Shown one piece after another: positions 43,984-53,181 of a DNA stretch of 64,000 bases. The stretch's first letter is position 1. Each line of letters begins with the position of its first letter. Under the pieces are notes generated by a model, which ran no database searches, was not told where the DNA came from, and saw only the letters and a list, made by a program, of their open reading frames with translations. The stretch is from positions 53,978 to 117,977 of the forward strand of contig CAYXFD010000006.1 of assembly GCA_964464175.1 (NCBI GenBank), given 5' to 3'. Position numbers and translations under genes: made by a program. This DNA is from CAYXFD01 sp964464175. Its GTDB lineage: Bacteria; Cloacimonadota; Cloacimonadia; Cloacimonadales; JAJBBL01.

Positions 43984-45350
43984 ATCCGGGCACCTAAACT
44001 TTTCTTATCTTCGATTATTCTCTCGATCCTGGCTTTCAGTTCCTGCATATCTTCTTTTCCCATCATCGCCATTGTTGCCTTTTTGCCCGATTCCACCCCC
44101 GGCTGGTCTAAAGGGTCGATATTCAACAGATAGCCGGTAAAAACGGTCTGGACTTCATACATAAAGATAAACTCCCCAATGTGATATTCCTTAAGTGCAG
44201 GAAAGGTTACTGTACAGTTTGGCCTGGCAGCGTCATACAAGGCGAGTTCAGTGGCCAATTTCTCTGTGTTGAGCAGAGTGCTTAGTTTCTTTTCCCGGAG
44301 ATAAGCCAGGCTCTCCTCCTCCGGAAAGAGGGGGGGGATGATGTAGTCATGATCGAATTCACTAACTTCGAGAAAGGTAACGATCTTATCTTCCGGTCCT
44401 TCGGTATAGAGCTGGAGCTGGGAGTGCTGGTCTGTCGTGCCGAGTGCCTTAACCGGGGTTTGTCCCACTTTGACCTCTTTACCTTCAAGATCGAACTTCT
44501 TACCCAGACTCTCAGCCCAGAGCTGTCGGTACCAGTCAGCAAGATCGTAGAGATCGTTAGCATAAGGCATCATCACTGAAATATTGAGTCCTTTCTTGTA
44601 GAAGATATAGTGCATCAAACCGTTCAGATAAGCCGGGTTGCGGAAGCAATTAGCATCCTCACAATGCACCTTCATGGCAGCAGCTCCTTTGAGCAATTCT
44701 TTGATATCGACTCCGGCAAAAGCGGAAGAGAGCAATCCCACCGGAGTCAGAACCGAGAATCTACCCCCTACATTATCGGGAACACTGAAACTTTGATACC
44801 CCTCCTGCTGCACGATCTGCCTCAGGAATCCCTTCTCTTTATCGGTCGTTATGATGATATGATCCTTATAATTATCCGGGAACTCCTTTTTCAGAATATC
44901 GAGACAAATCAGGAAGACAGACATAGTCTCAGCAGTCGTTCCGGATTTAGTGATAATATTGAACACCGTTCTGCTCAGATCAAGGGAATTCAGGGTCTGG
45001 TGCAGCAGATGTGGATCTACATTATCAAGAACCACTACATTCTTCATTAACTGCCGGCTGTTTTTCAGGGCGGAATAGATAGCTTTATTCCCTAAAGCCG
45101 AGCCGCCGATCCCCAGAACAACAAAATTATCGAATTTCGCCTGCAAGTCTTTTGCGGTTTTCAGCAGGTCGTCAACATGCTGCTCGGGCAGGTCATAGAA
45201 ACCGAGAATATTCTCTTTCCTTTTTTGCATGATGAGTTTGTGAGTTTCTGCCATTTCACTGCAGAAATCAGTGATATCGGAATTTGAAATTCCCCTTGTC
45301 ATCTTATCCGATCTGAGCATATTACTGAAATCATAGACAATCCTTTTCAT
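43980..45350 (-). CDS. pgi: Glucose-6-phosphate isomerase
   Basis: 456 residues, the short bacterial PGI form. Motifs are FVVLGIGGSALGNKAIYSAL (phosphate site), FNIITKSGTTAETMS, GGRFSVLTPVGLLSSAFAGV (the PGI signature region) and QLYTEGPEDKIVTFLEV. It interconverts glucose-6-P and fructose-6-P in glycolysis/gluconeogenesis. It follows ptsI by 11 bases and overlaps the PGI/PMI gene by 4 bases, so ptsI-pgi-pgi/pmi form one unit. This links the PTS proteins with central sugar phosphate metabolism even though no sugar permease is present here. Confidence 0.94.
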   Translation of the reverse strand: MKRIVYDFSNMLRSDKMTRGISNSDITDFCSEMAETHKLIMQKRKENILGFYDLPEQHVDDLLKTAKDLQAKFDNFVVLGIGGSALGNKAIYSALKNSRQLMKNVVVLDNVDPHLLHQTLNSLDLSRTVFNIITKSGTTAETMSVFLICLDILKKEFPDNYKDHIIITTDKEKGFLRQIVQQEGYQSFSVPDNVGGRFSVLTPVGLLSSAFAGVDIKELLKGAAAMKVHCEDANCFRNPAYLNGLMHYIFYKKGLNISVMMPYANDLYDLADWYRQLWAESLGKKFDLEGKEVKVGQTPVKALGTTDQHSQLQLYTEGPEDKIVTFLEVSEFDHDYIIPPLFPEEESLAYLREKKLSTLLNTEKLATELALYDAARPNCTVTFPALKEYHIGEFIFMYEVQTVFTGYLLNIDPLDQPGVESGKKATMAMMGKEDMQELKARIERIIEDKKSLGARI

Positions 45351-45361
45351 GATGACTCTCC

Positions 45362-47098
45362 TTAATTATTTGCTTTGTTGATTTTATTGATCAATCTCTT
45401 CAGCTCCTGCGGGTTATTTATCCGGTGAATGCTCTCCATAAGCTTCTTGTTACGTTTGTACTCATAATCCATAATCTGTTTCTTTACCCTGAGATGACTG
45501 GCAGGATTAACACTGAGAGAATCTATATCCATAGCAATGAACAGACTGATAAAATCAGTTTCTGAGGCGATCTCTCCACAGACAGAGACATGTTTTCCCT
45601 TGTTGTGGGCAGCATCAACGGTCATCGCTATTAGTTTGAAAACGGCAGGGTTATAAGGGTCATAATATGCCGCCACCTCTTCACTATTCCTGTCCGCTGC
45701 CATCGTATATTGCACCAGATCGTTGGTACCGATACTGAAGAAATCACATTTCCCAGCTAATTCTTCGGCACAGAGGGCAGCAGCCGGTACCTCGATCATC
45801 ACTCCGGTCTCCATCTTGCGGTTATAGCCGATATTCTCCTCATCTAACTCCTTTTTACAGAGTGCTACGATTTCCAGGGCTTTGCTCAAATCCTGGGCTG
45901 AGGCGATCATAGGGAACATGATTGCCACATTACCGTAAGCGGAAGCCCGGAGTATTGCCCTGACCTGTTTTTTAAAGATCTCCGGGAATCTCAGGGACAG
46001 CCTGATTCCCCGGCATCCTAAATAGGGGTTCCTCTCTTCAGGTACTGAAACCAGTTTCGATATCTTATCGCCGCCCAGATCGTAAGTTCTGATAATCAGC
46101 TTCTTGTCCTGCAATTTCTCTGCAAGTCTTTTATACAAGGAAAACTGCTCCTCTTCCGAGGGTTGCTCCTCTCTGTTGACAAAGAGAAACTCTGTGCGGT
46201 ACAAGCCTATTCCGGCAGAACGGTTGGTGATGACGGTATCGATCTCCTGTTCCAATTCGATATTATTGAAGAGCGGTATCTCTTTCCCGTCCTTAGTCCG
46301 GCAGGGAAGATCGCTCAGACCCGATAGTTCTTTTCTTGTTTCCTTGTCCTTTTCATAGAGTTCCCGGTATTCCCGGAGGGTCTGTTGATCAGGGTCAATG
46401 ATCAGCAATCCCTTTTTTCCGTCGATAATGAGAGTATCCGATTCCGACACCCGGTTTACAACATCCGGTATTCCTACAACGACCGGAATACCGAGTGCTC
46501 TGGCGATTATGGAAGAATGTGATGTTTTACTCCCCTTTTCCAGGCAGATACCTTCGACATTGCTGTGATATGAACGGGTCACCTCCGAAGGTGAGATATT
46601 ATCCATTATCAGAATAAGGGAATCATCCCCTGCAGCAGATATCTTCTCGTCAAAGAGATTGATTTGCCTGCCGGTAAGCTGGGCGATCAATTTGAAGATG
46701 ACCTCTTCGTAATCGGATATTCTCTCTGCCAGATAGGAGTTAGCCATTTTGGCGAATACATTGGTCAGTTCCAGAAAGAATTTATAAAGGGCGTTTTCTG
46801 CCGAGTAGTTCTCATTTTCGATCATCGCTATTATCCTTTCGGAAAGGAGCGGATCGAGGAGGATAGTTTTATGGGTCTCCAGAAGTTCCTTGTCTTCATC
46901 AGTGGCTGAGTATTTATCAATAAAGCTCTCTAAGTCCGTAAGCTGGAGTTTTACGACGGCATCGAACCGTTCAATTTCAGAGTTTCTCTCTTCCGAGGAG
47001 ACAAACTCCTTTTCAATCTTAATTTTCTCTTTTTGTTTTACAACCGCTTCACCAATTGCAATTCCTGATGAAACACCTATTCCGGTAAGTTTGGTCAT
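45362..47098 (-). CDS. ptsI: PTS enzyme I
   Basis: 578 residues, standard EI length. The N-terminal phosphohistidine domain has H194 in GSKTSHSSIIARALGIPVVVG. The PEP-binding TIM barrel has TEFLFVNREEQPSEEEQ, RTYDLGGDKISK, NPYLGCRGIRLSL, FFSIGTNDLVQYTMAADR and VSVCGEIASE with the catalytic Cys. It transfers phosphate from PEP to HPr. HPr is encoded 147 bases upstream on the same strand. With no EIIB/EIIC in the window, its likely local partners are HPr and the two EIIA proteins at 20-23 kb (inference). Confidence 0.95.
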   Translation of the reverse strand: MTKLTGIGVSSGIAIGEAVVKQKEKIKIEKEFVSSEERNSEIERFDAVVKLQLTDLESFIDKYSATDEDKELLETHKTILLDPLLSERIIAMIENENYSAENALYKFFLELTNVFAKMANSYLAERISDYEEVIFKLIAQLTGRQINLFDEKISAAGDDSLILIMDNISPSEVTRSYHSNVEGICLEKGSKTSHSSIIARALGIPVVVGIPDVVNRVSESDTLIIDGKKGLLIIDPDQQTLREYRELYEKDKETRKELSGLSDLPCRTKDGKEIPLFNNIELEQEIDTVITNRSAGIGLYRTEFLFVNREEQPSEEEQFSLYKRLAEKLQDKKLIIRTYDLGGDKISKLVSVPEERNPYLGCRGIRLSLRFPEIFKKQVRAILRASAYGNVAIMFPMIASAQDLSKALEIVALCKKELDEENIGYNRKMETGVMIEVPAAALCAEELAGKCDFFSIGTNDLVQYTMAADRNSEEVAAYYDPYNPAVFKLIAMTVDAAHNKGKHVSVCGEIASETDFISLFIAMDIDSLSVNPASHLRVKKQIMDYEYKRNKKLMESIHRINNPQELKRLINKINKANN

Positions 47099-47245
47099 GA
47101 TAATTCTCTTTTAATCTCCAAAATTAACCTGTAAACTGAGATAAAACCGTAGGGGATAGCTTAGGGAAATTATCTCTTATCCCCATTATACACCGGTCAT
47201 TTCCGGCTGAAACAGAATCCCGGCTCCGAGCGGCAGGGTCTCTGC

Positions 47246-47512
47246 TTACTCCTCATTGAATTTTGATGCGAATAGCTTGCTAATCTCCTCGATCATATAC
47301 TCTTCGTCAACTCCATTGGCAATGAGCTCTAATTCTGATTTATACTCGGCAGCGAGCATCATTACACCCATAATACTCTTACCGTTGACCTCGATGTTGT
47401 CTTTCTTTATCAGCAGGTCTGACCGGTATCTGGAGGCTGTCTTAACCAGCAAGGCGCAAGGCCTGGCATGCAGCCCCAGTTTGTTATCGACAATAATCTT
47501 TTTACTTATCAT
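47246..47512 (-). CDS. ptsH: PTS phosphocarrier HPr
   Basis: 88 residues. Both regulatory sites are present: H15 in NKLGLHARPCALLV, phosphorylated by EI, and S46 in VNGKSIMGVMMLAA, the target of HPr kinase. The hprK gene lies 63 bases upstream on the same strand. In E. coli the equivalent position behind rpoN is held by npr, the nitrogen-PTS HPr; here the Ser46 region and HprK indicate a Ser-phosphorylatable type. Confidence 0.95.
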   Translation of the reverse strand: MISKKIIVDNKLGLHARPCALLVKTASRYRSDLLIKKDNIEVNGKSIMGVMMLAAEYKSELELIANGVDEEYMIEEISKLFASKFNEE

Positions 47513-47575
47513 AAGCAGTTGATTTACTTCCTCTCTTCGTAAATAACTCTCAAATCAGAGTCGGTTGCTTCACGA

Positions 47576-48547
47576 TTATAACTCATTCTCATCGTTCTCA
47601 GCCAGGTTTTTCAGTCCCGTCTTTTTCTTGATCCTTTCCTGCAGTTTTCTTTGATAAACCTCGGCAGCTTCATAACCGTATTTCTTGAGGATGTGGTTAA
47701 GGGCTATGACCTCAAGGATAACTGAAACGTTCTTTCCCGGAGATACCGGAAGATAGATAATCGGGATACTGACCCCCAGAATATCGACATAGTTATTCGT
47801 CAAGCCGATCCGTTCATAATCCATACTGTCCTGCCAGAGCATCAGCTCTACCTGAGTCTCGATAATTACCGATTTACGTACCGCCTCGATCCCAAACATC
47901 CTCTCCACATCTATCAAACCGACACCTCTGACCTCCATAAAATACCCGAAATCATTAACTGCCGTGCCGGTAAGGATATCATCAGCCTGAACGATCTTCA
48001 CCAGATCGTCTGCAATTAATCTATGCCCTCTTTCCACCAGGTCAAGTGCACATTCACTCTTTCCAATCCCGCTCTTTCCGGTGAGGAGTATTCCGACCCC
48101 AAAAGCATCTACCAGTGTTCCGTGCATTGATTTTTGCGGGGCGAAATACTCCCTGAGAAAACGTGTTAAGCTGTTGATGAGTTTATCGGTAGAGAGCCTG
48201 CTGGTCATGATAGCAATATTCAGTTCGTTCGCCAGATATTCAATCTGCTGGGGAATAGAGAGCCCTTTGGTCACAATAATCAGGGGAATACTGAATTCGA
48301 ACATCTCCTTGATTCTATCGTAGAGCAGATCCTCGCTGATAGTCTGCATATAGCTGATCTCGGTTTCACCGATGACCTGGATCCTTTTGTAGGCAAATCT
48401 CTCCAAAAAACCGGCCAGGGCAAGTCCGGGGCGGTGCAGCTGACTCTCCTCGACATGATTGTCCAGGGTTTTGGGCTCAGTAACAACCGTCAGGGCAAAT
48501 TCCCTGTTCTTCATCTCGAAAAACTCTCTTACCGTTAAAATTTTCAT
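47576..48547 (-). CDS. hprK: HPr kinase/phosphorylase
   Basis: 323 residues. The N-terminal domain is followed by the catalytic domain: MHGTLVDAFGVGILLTGKSG (including H142), Walker A GKSGIGKSECALDL at about 157-170, RGHRLIADDLVKI, and the HprK signature EVRGVGLIDVERMFG. It phosphorylates and dephosphorylates Ser46 of HPr in response to metabolites. It sits where ptsN lies in the E. coli rpoN cluster. In many Gram-negative bacteria HprK works in regulation and not in catabolite repression. Confidence 0.95.
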   Translation of the reverse strand: MKILTVREFFEMKNREFALTVVTEPKTLDNHVEESQLHRPGLALAGFLERFAYKRIQVIGETEISYMQTISEDLLYDRIKEMFEFSIPLIIVTKGLSIPQQIEYLANELNIAIMTSRLSTDKLINSLTRFLREYFAPQKSMHGTLVDAFGVGILLTGKSGIGKSECALDLVERGHRLIADDLVKIVQADDILTGTAVNDFGYFMEVRGVGLIDVERMFGIEAVRKSVIIETQVELMLWQDSMDYERIGLTNNYVDILGVSIPIIYLPVSPGKNVSVILEVIALNHILKKYGYEAAEVYQRKLQERIKKKTGLKNLAENDENEL

Positions 48548-48602
48548 CGTCTCCTCTCCGGCAATAATATGGTAAAAAATATGATAATCATGAAGTTAAT
48601 GA

Positions 48603-49136
48603 TCAGGGCTCGATAAGTTTATAGAACTGGTCGTTTTTCTTGACCAGGACATTTATCTTGTCTGTCTCCAGATTTCTGAAGATAACGTAGGGAGACTGCT
48701 TCGAATCCATCTGGTCCATGGCATCGGAGACTGTCATGATCTCCGCATGTACTCTTTTGGTCTTTACCATCCTTTTCCCGCTGGGGTCGGATGTCCTTTC
48801 GAACAGGTTGGAATAGAAGAAATTCGGATCTTTCATAACACTCTTCTTTTGATGATCCGTCACCTTATCTTTCAGTTTCTTCAGCTGAACCTCCATTTTA
48901 TCTATGGCATCGTCCAGAGCGAGATACATGTCCATCTCTTCGCTGACACTGTGAAGGTCGAATTTGGAGGCATGAAGATTCATCTCGACAATATTGCGGC
49001 TGTTTTCCAGCGACAGAGTCAGATGAATATTGATAATATGATCAAAATACTTACTCAGTTTTTCACACGATTGTTCTACATAGTCACGAATTGGATTCGT
49101 TAGGTCAAAATGCCTGGCAGTTATGGTAATTTGCAT
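48603..49136 (-). CDS. hpf: Ribosome hibernation promoting factor
   Basis: 177 residues, the long form. Residues 1-100 are the ribosome-binding domain (ITITARHFDLTNPIRDYVEQ, YLALDDAIDKMEVQLKKLKD). The C-terminal ~60 residues (VHAEIMTVSDAMDQMDSKQS, then YVIFRNLETDKINVLVKKND) are the dimerisation domain that yields 100S ribosomes directly. AAGGGGG precedes the ATG. The position between rpoN and hprK reproduces the widespread rpoN-hpf linkage, here interrupted by lpd and lipA. Confidence 0.93.
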   Translation of the reverse strand: MQITITARHFDLTNPIRDYVEQSCEKLSKYFDHIINIHLTLSLENSRNIVEMNLHASKFDLHSVSEEMDMYLALDDAIDKMEVQLKKLKDKVTDHQKKSVMKDPNFFYSNLFERTSDPSGKRMVKTKRVHAEIMTVSDAMDQMDSKQSPYVIFRNLETDKINVLVKKNDQFYKLIEP

Positions 49137-49156
49137 GGTAAACCCCCTTGTCTTAG

Positions 49157-50155
49157 TTAAGATTTAGAGAAAATGGACTTTTCTCTTTTCTCAGTACTAT
49201 TCTCTTTCTGAGAAAAGCTGTTACTTGTTAAATTATCGGTTTCTGAACAAAGCTCGCCCCCGGAATTCTTATTCTGTTGCTTCTTCTGCTCTGAAAATGC
49301 TTCCTGGGCATTATAGGAGCTTCTGACAAAAGGACCGGAAAAACAGGTTTTGAAGCCCTTATCCAGGGCTATCCGGCGATAATGTTCAAATATTTTCGGT
49401 TCTATATAGGCAAAAACGGGATAGTGTCCGGCAGAAGGGGCAAGATACTGCCCAATAGTCAGGATTTCGACACCCTGAACTCTCAGGTCATCCAGAAGTG
49501 AAACTATCTCCTCCTCAGTTTCACCCAAACCGACCATAAAACCGCTCTTAACCGGTATCTGAGGAGCATATCTTCCGGTGTGGGAAAGGATTTTCAGGCT
49601 TCTCTGATAATCCGCTTCCGGTCTGACGAGCGGATAGAGACGGGGAACTGTTTCGATATTGTGATTGAAGACGGCAGGTTGAGCAGCGAGGATCTTTTCA
49701 ATACAGGAGAGATCACCCTGCATATCGGAGACAAGAACTTCGATAGCAGGTTCGGAACCTTCTCCGGCAGTTTCCCGGATCCGATTCATGACCTTTACCA
49801 GATGAGCGGAGCCCCCATCAGGGAGATCGTCTCTGGTGACCATCGTAATAACGATATATGCCAACCCTAATTTTGAAACGGCTTCGGCAATATGTTGAGG
49901 TTCTTCGGGGTCGGGATGTCCGAGCGGTTTCTTCTCTTTTTTTACAGCACAGAAGGTGCAGCTCCGGGTACAGATATCCCCCAGAATCATGAAAGTTGCA
50001 GTCCGTTTACTGAAGCATTCACCTTTATTGGGGCATTGAGCACTTTCGCAGACGGTGTGAAGGTTATGATCTCGGATGAGTTTCTCTATGGCAAGATTTG
50101 AATCGTAAATTCCGGTCTTTTTGATGCGTAACCACTCAGGTTTTCTCATTACCAA
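49157..50155 (-). CDS. lipA: Lipoyl synthase LipA
   Basis: 332 residues. Both iron-sulfur motifs are visible: the auxiliary cluster C36-x4-C41-x5-C47 (VCESAQCPNKGECF) and the radical SAM C62-x3-C66-x2-C69 (ICTRSCTFC). The conserved FVRSSYNAQEAF is near the end. A low-complexity tail of about 35 residues (Gln/Asn/Ser/Glu-rich) extends beyond the usual end. It inserts two sulfurs into octanoyl groups to make lipoyl cofactor for 2-oxoacid dehydrogenases or glycine cleavage. The TTG at 50155 has AAGGA at good spacing; an ATG two codons later is the alternative. lpd is next upstream. Confidence 0.94.
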   Translation of the reverse strand: MVMRKPEWLRIKKTGIYDSNLAIEKLIRDHNLHTVCESAQCPNKGECFSKRTATFMILGDICTRSCTFCAVKKEKKPLGHPDPEEPQHIAEAVSKLGLAYIVITMVTRDDLPDGGSAHLVKVMNRIRETAGEGSEPAIEVLVSDMQGDLSCIEKILAAQPAVFNHNIETVPRLYPLVRPEADYQRSLKILSHTGRYAPQIPVKSGFMVGLGETEEEIVSLLDDLRVQGVEILTIGQYLAPSAGHYPVFAYIEPKIFEHYRRIALDKGFKTCFSGPFVRSSYNAQEAFSEQKKQQNKNSGGELCSETDNLTSNSFSQKENSTEKREKSIFSKS

Positions 50156-50245
50156 TTCTTCATCCTTTCAACTTCACTCATTAAGATTAACATCACCGAT
50201 GTTGACTTATACCTGAAGTACTTAATCACTTTATGTTCTACCTAA

Positions 50246-50273
50246 ATTATAATCACCCCTGCCGGAAAAGCAA
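50246..50273 (-). promoter_or_regulatory. Sigma-70-type promoter upstream of lipA
   Basis: On the minus strand: TTGCTT (50273-50268), 16-nt spacer, then a perfect TATAAT (50251-50246). It begins right after the lpd stop codon and would start a separate lipA-hpf-hprK transcript. Confidence 0.5.
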
Positions 50274-50275
50274 GG

Positions 50276-51673
50276 TTAAACTTTATGGATTGCCAGATTT
50301 TCCAGATCTTCCACCGCTTCCATGATGATCTCGGAGAGAGTAGGATGAGCGTAAACAACCTTATCCAGCTCCTTAACCGTCAACCCCAGATTTATCATCA
50401 GACTCCCGGCAGTTATCAGTTCCGTAGCCTGAGCTCCGACAATATGCATGCCGGTGATCTTTCCGCTCTCCTTGTCGGCAATTATCTTGATCATCCCCTC
50501 GGTAGCCCCCAGCCCGATAGCTTTACCGTTAGCCTGATAGGTAAATTTACCGGTCAGATACTCCCTCCCTTCTTCTTTTGCCTCTTCTTCGGTCATACCC
50601 ACCGAAGAGAGCTCCGGATCGGTAAAAGTGCAGCGGGGAATATTCTGATAGATTAGTTTATCCGGTTTTTTAAAGTTGTCCGTACCGATCCTTTCGGCGA
50701 TGTATTCTGCCACCTGCAAGCCCTGTTTGGAAGCAGTATGTGCCAGCATCAACCTGCCGGTTACATCACCAATAGCAAAGATATTCTTCTGAGAGGTTTC
50801 CATCCGATCATTAATGACAATCCTCTTCTTCTCCTGTTCAACAGGGCAGTCAACGAATTCCAGCGGACAGTAGGGCACTCTGCCCGTACTGACCAGTACC
50901 TTATCGGTCAGGATCTCTTTGTCGTTGGAGAGTTGTAGTTTTATCTTCTCTCCTTCTCTACTATGTTCGGTAACCTTCGTACCTGGATGGATCTTTATCC
51001 CTTTCTTTTTGAATGCTAACTGCAGTTTCCTGACGATCTCCCGGTCTTCGTTATTGAGCAGATTGGGGAGGAGTTCGACGATCTCCGTTATAATTCCCAG
51101 ATTGCTAAAGATAGAGGCAAATTCACACCCGATAGTTCCGCCGCCGATAATCGTGAGATGTTCCGGCAGTTCCCGGAGAGATAGTATATGACGGGAAGAG
51201 AGAAAGTTTTCTCCGTCGAACTCCATTCCGGGTAATTCGAAGGGAACGGAACCGGTGGCGATCACGACATACTCTGTTTCATAGGTATCTTCGGAGGTCT
51301 CCAGCAGATATTTCTCTCCCTTTTTCTTCACCTTAAGAACCTCTTCCTTAACTATCGTGATATCTTTCTTTTTGCAGATGAACTCCAGTCCGCCTACTAA
51401 TTTTTCCACCACTTCGTCTTTACGGGCGGCAATCTTTTGATAATCATAACCCGGTTTGCTTACCTCGATTCCAAACTTCTCAGCGTGCTTAAACTCGTTG
51501 AACAGGTCACTGATCTTAACCAGTGCTTTGGTCGGAATACAACCCCAGTTGAGGCATTCTCCCCCTAATCTCTCTTTCTCGAAGAGCAGGGTGCTGATCC
51601 CTTTTTGCTGAAGCCTGATAGCTGTGACATAACCTCCGGGACCACCTCCGATAATTGCTGCCTGTAAACTCAT
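50276..51673 (-). CDS. lpd: Dihydrolipoyl dehydrogenase
   Basis: 465 residues. It has an FAD-binding GGGPGGYVTAIRL at the N-terminus, the redox-active disulfide C40/C45 in GGECLNWGCIPTKAL, an NAD-binding GGGTIGCEFASIFSNLG, IFAIGDVTG, and the C-terminal catalytic VYAHPTLSEIIMEA with His-Glu. It reoxidises dihydrolipoamide of 2-oxoacid dehydrogenase or glycine-cleavage complexes. No E1/E2 or gcv genes are nearby, but lipA follows. AAGGAGG precedes the ATG, and the start overlaps the rpoN stop by 4 bases. Confidence 0.94.
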   Translation of the reverse strand: MSLQAAIIGGGPGGYVTAIRLQQKGISTLLFEKERLGGECLNWGCIPTKALVKISDLFNEFKHAEKFGIEVSKPGYDYQKIAARKDEVVEKLVGGLEFICKKKDITIVKEEVLKVKKKGEKYLLETSEDTYETEYVVIATGSVPFELPGMEFDGENFLSSRHILSLRELPEHLTIIGGGTIGCEFASIFSNLGIITEIVELLPNLLNNEDREIVRKLQLAFKKKGIKIHPGTKVTEHSREGEKIKLQLSNDKEILTDKVLVSTGRVPYCPLEFVDCPVEQEKKRIVINDRMETSQKNIFAIGDVTGRLMLAHTASKQGLQVAEYIAERIGTDNFKKPDKLIYQNIPRCTFTDPELSSVGMTEEEAKEEGREYLTGKFTYQANGKAIGLGATEGMIKIIADKESGKITGMHIVGAQATELITAGSLMINLGLTVKELDKVVYAHPTLSEIIMEAVEDLENLAIHKV

Positions 51674-53181
51674 GTTTCCAACCTCCTTAATCTGCTGTTG
51701 AGAATACCCATTCCCTCTCTGTATTTCTGAATAACTCTTCTCGAGACACTGATGTTCCGCTTCTTGAGGATACTCGCTATCTCCAGATCGGAATACGGTT
51801 TATCCCTATCCTCATTCTCTATGATCTCCAGGATCTGCTTCTGGACATTATCACGGGATATCTCTTCGTAGTTCTCTGAACGTCCGGCAGAGACGGTAAA
51901 GAAATCTTTCAGACAGACCATCCCGAAAGGGGTATCGGCGTATTTGTCCTTTACGACCCGTGATATCGTTGATTCGCTGACACTAAGCTCACTTGCCAGT
52001 ATGTTGTAGGTCAAAGGCTCAAGGATGCCTGAATGATTATAGAAATAATTCTTCTGATGTTCGATTATTGCTCTCGTTACCCGGATCAGGGTCTGGTTGC
52101 GCATATAGATTGATTTAATAAGGAATTTTGCCGAATTTATCTTGTCCCTGATAAACGAGACCATCTCTTTGTCCTTAACTTTCCCGGTGACTATCATGTT
52201 TCTATAGTACCGGTTTATTGTGAGATGAGGGATATTAAAATCATTGACGAAGACCACATATTCCTCTTCGATCTTCTTGACGATCACATCAGGAGTGACG
52301 TAATTAATATTGTCGGAAAGCAGCATCAAACCCGGCTTGGGATTGAGCCTTGAGATTATATCCTTACAATGGATTATCTTATCGAAATGGACTGAGAGTT
52401 TGGCGGCTATCTTTTGATATCTGCGGTGGATCAGGTCTCCGAAATGATTAGTCAGGATATTGCTGAGCAGGATATAATCCTGACCCTGTTCATCGAGTTG
52501 GGCAATAAGGCATTCGCTGATATTTCTGGAAGTGATCCCCCGCGGTTTGAGTTTCAGGATCAGCTGATGGATCTTATCGGCTGTCGCCTGTAGTTCTTCC
52601 TTCTCTGTTATCTCCGGCAGAGATTCGGCAGCAAATTCATAGATATCGAAATTGAGGGGAAGATAGCCGAATTCATTGGCATTATCGACCAGATCCCGGG
52701 CAAACTCCAGTTCTTCCTCACTGAGCGGGAGTCTTTCCAGCTGATAATAGAAATTGTTCTTCTTGTCTTTGATGGATTCATCATATTGTGTGTTATTGTA
52801 ATTGTCGAAGATATCCTTTTCTTTTGCCTCTTCTTTCCCTTCCCGGTGATAATCATTCCATTCGTCAAGAATATCGCTGAACTCCTTGATCTCATCGATG
52901 CTCTTTTGCAGCTGTTCAGCTTCGACAGCTTCCTCTTCGGCGGTTTCTTCTGATTTTCCGGTTTCTTCGGTTTGATCCTCTTTTTCTTTGGTTTCAGGCT
53001 GCATAGACTCTTCTTCTTCTTCCTGAAGCTCCAGGATCGGATTGAGCTCCAGTTCCCTTTTCAACTGCATCTCCAATTCCATCTGAGGTAATACGAGCAG
53101 TTGCAGAGATTGCAGCATCTTCGGCTTGAGAGCTAATTCCTGTACCTGTCTGTGCGAGATAGTTTGTTGTAGTTTTGTCAT
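51670..53181 (-). CDS. rpoN: RNA polymerase sigma-54 factor
   Basis: 503 residues. Region I (about 1-50) is the Gln/Leu-rich activator-binding segment (MLQSLQLLVLPQMELEMQL). It is followed by an acidic region II (about 55-125), the core-binding domain, a helix-turn-helix (SELSVSESTISRVVKDKYA) and the RpoN box as SRRVIQKYREGMGI near the C-terminus (canonical ARRTVAKYRE). It directs transcription from -24/-12 promoters with enhancer-binding ATPases; none of those activators is encoded here. It overlaps lptB and lpd by 4 bases each. Two candidate target promoters are at 10165 and 29910. Confidence 0.95.
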   Translation of the reverse strand: MTKLQQTISHRQVQELALKPKMLQSLQLLVLPQMELEMQLKRELELNPILELQEEEEESMQPETKEKEDQTEETGKSEETAEEEAVEAEQLQKSIDEIKEFSDILDEWNDYHREGKEEAKEKDIFDNYNNTQYDESIKDKKNNFYYQLERLPLSEEELEFARDLVDNANEFGYLPLNFDIYEFAAESLPEITEKEELQATADKIHQLILKLKPRGITSRNISECLIAQLDEQGQDYILLSNILTNHFGDLIHRRYQKIAAKLSVHFDKIIHCKDIISRLNPKPGLMLLSDNINYVTPDVIVKKIEEEYVVFVNDFNIPHLTINRYYRNMIVTGKVKDKEMVSFIRDKINSAKFLIKSIYMRNQTLIRVTRAIIEHQKNYFYNHSGILEPLTYNILASELSVSESTISRVVKDKYADTPFGMVCLKDFFTVSAGRSENYEEISRDNVQKQILEIIENEDRDKPYSDLEIASILKKRNISVSRRVIQKYREGMGILNSRLRRLET

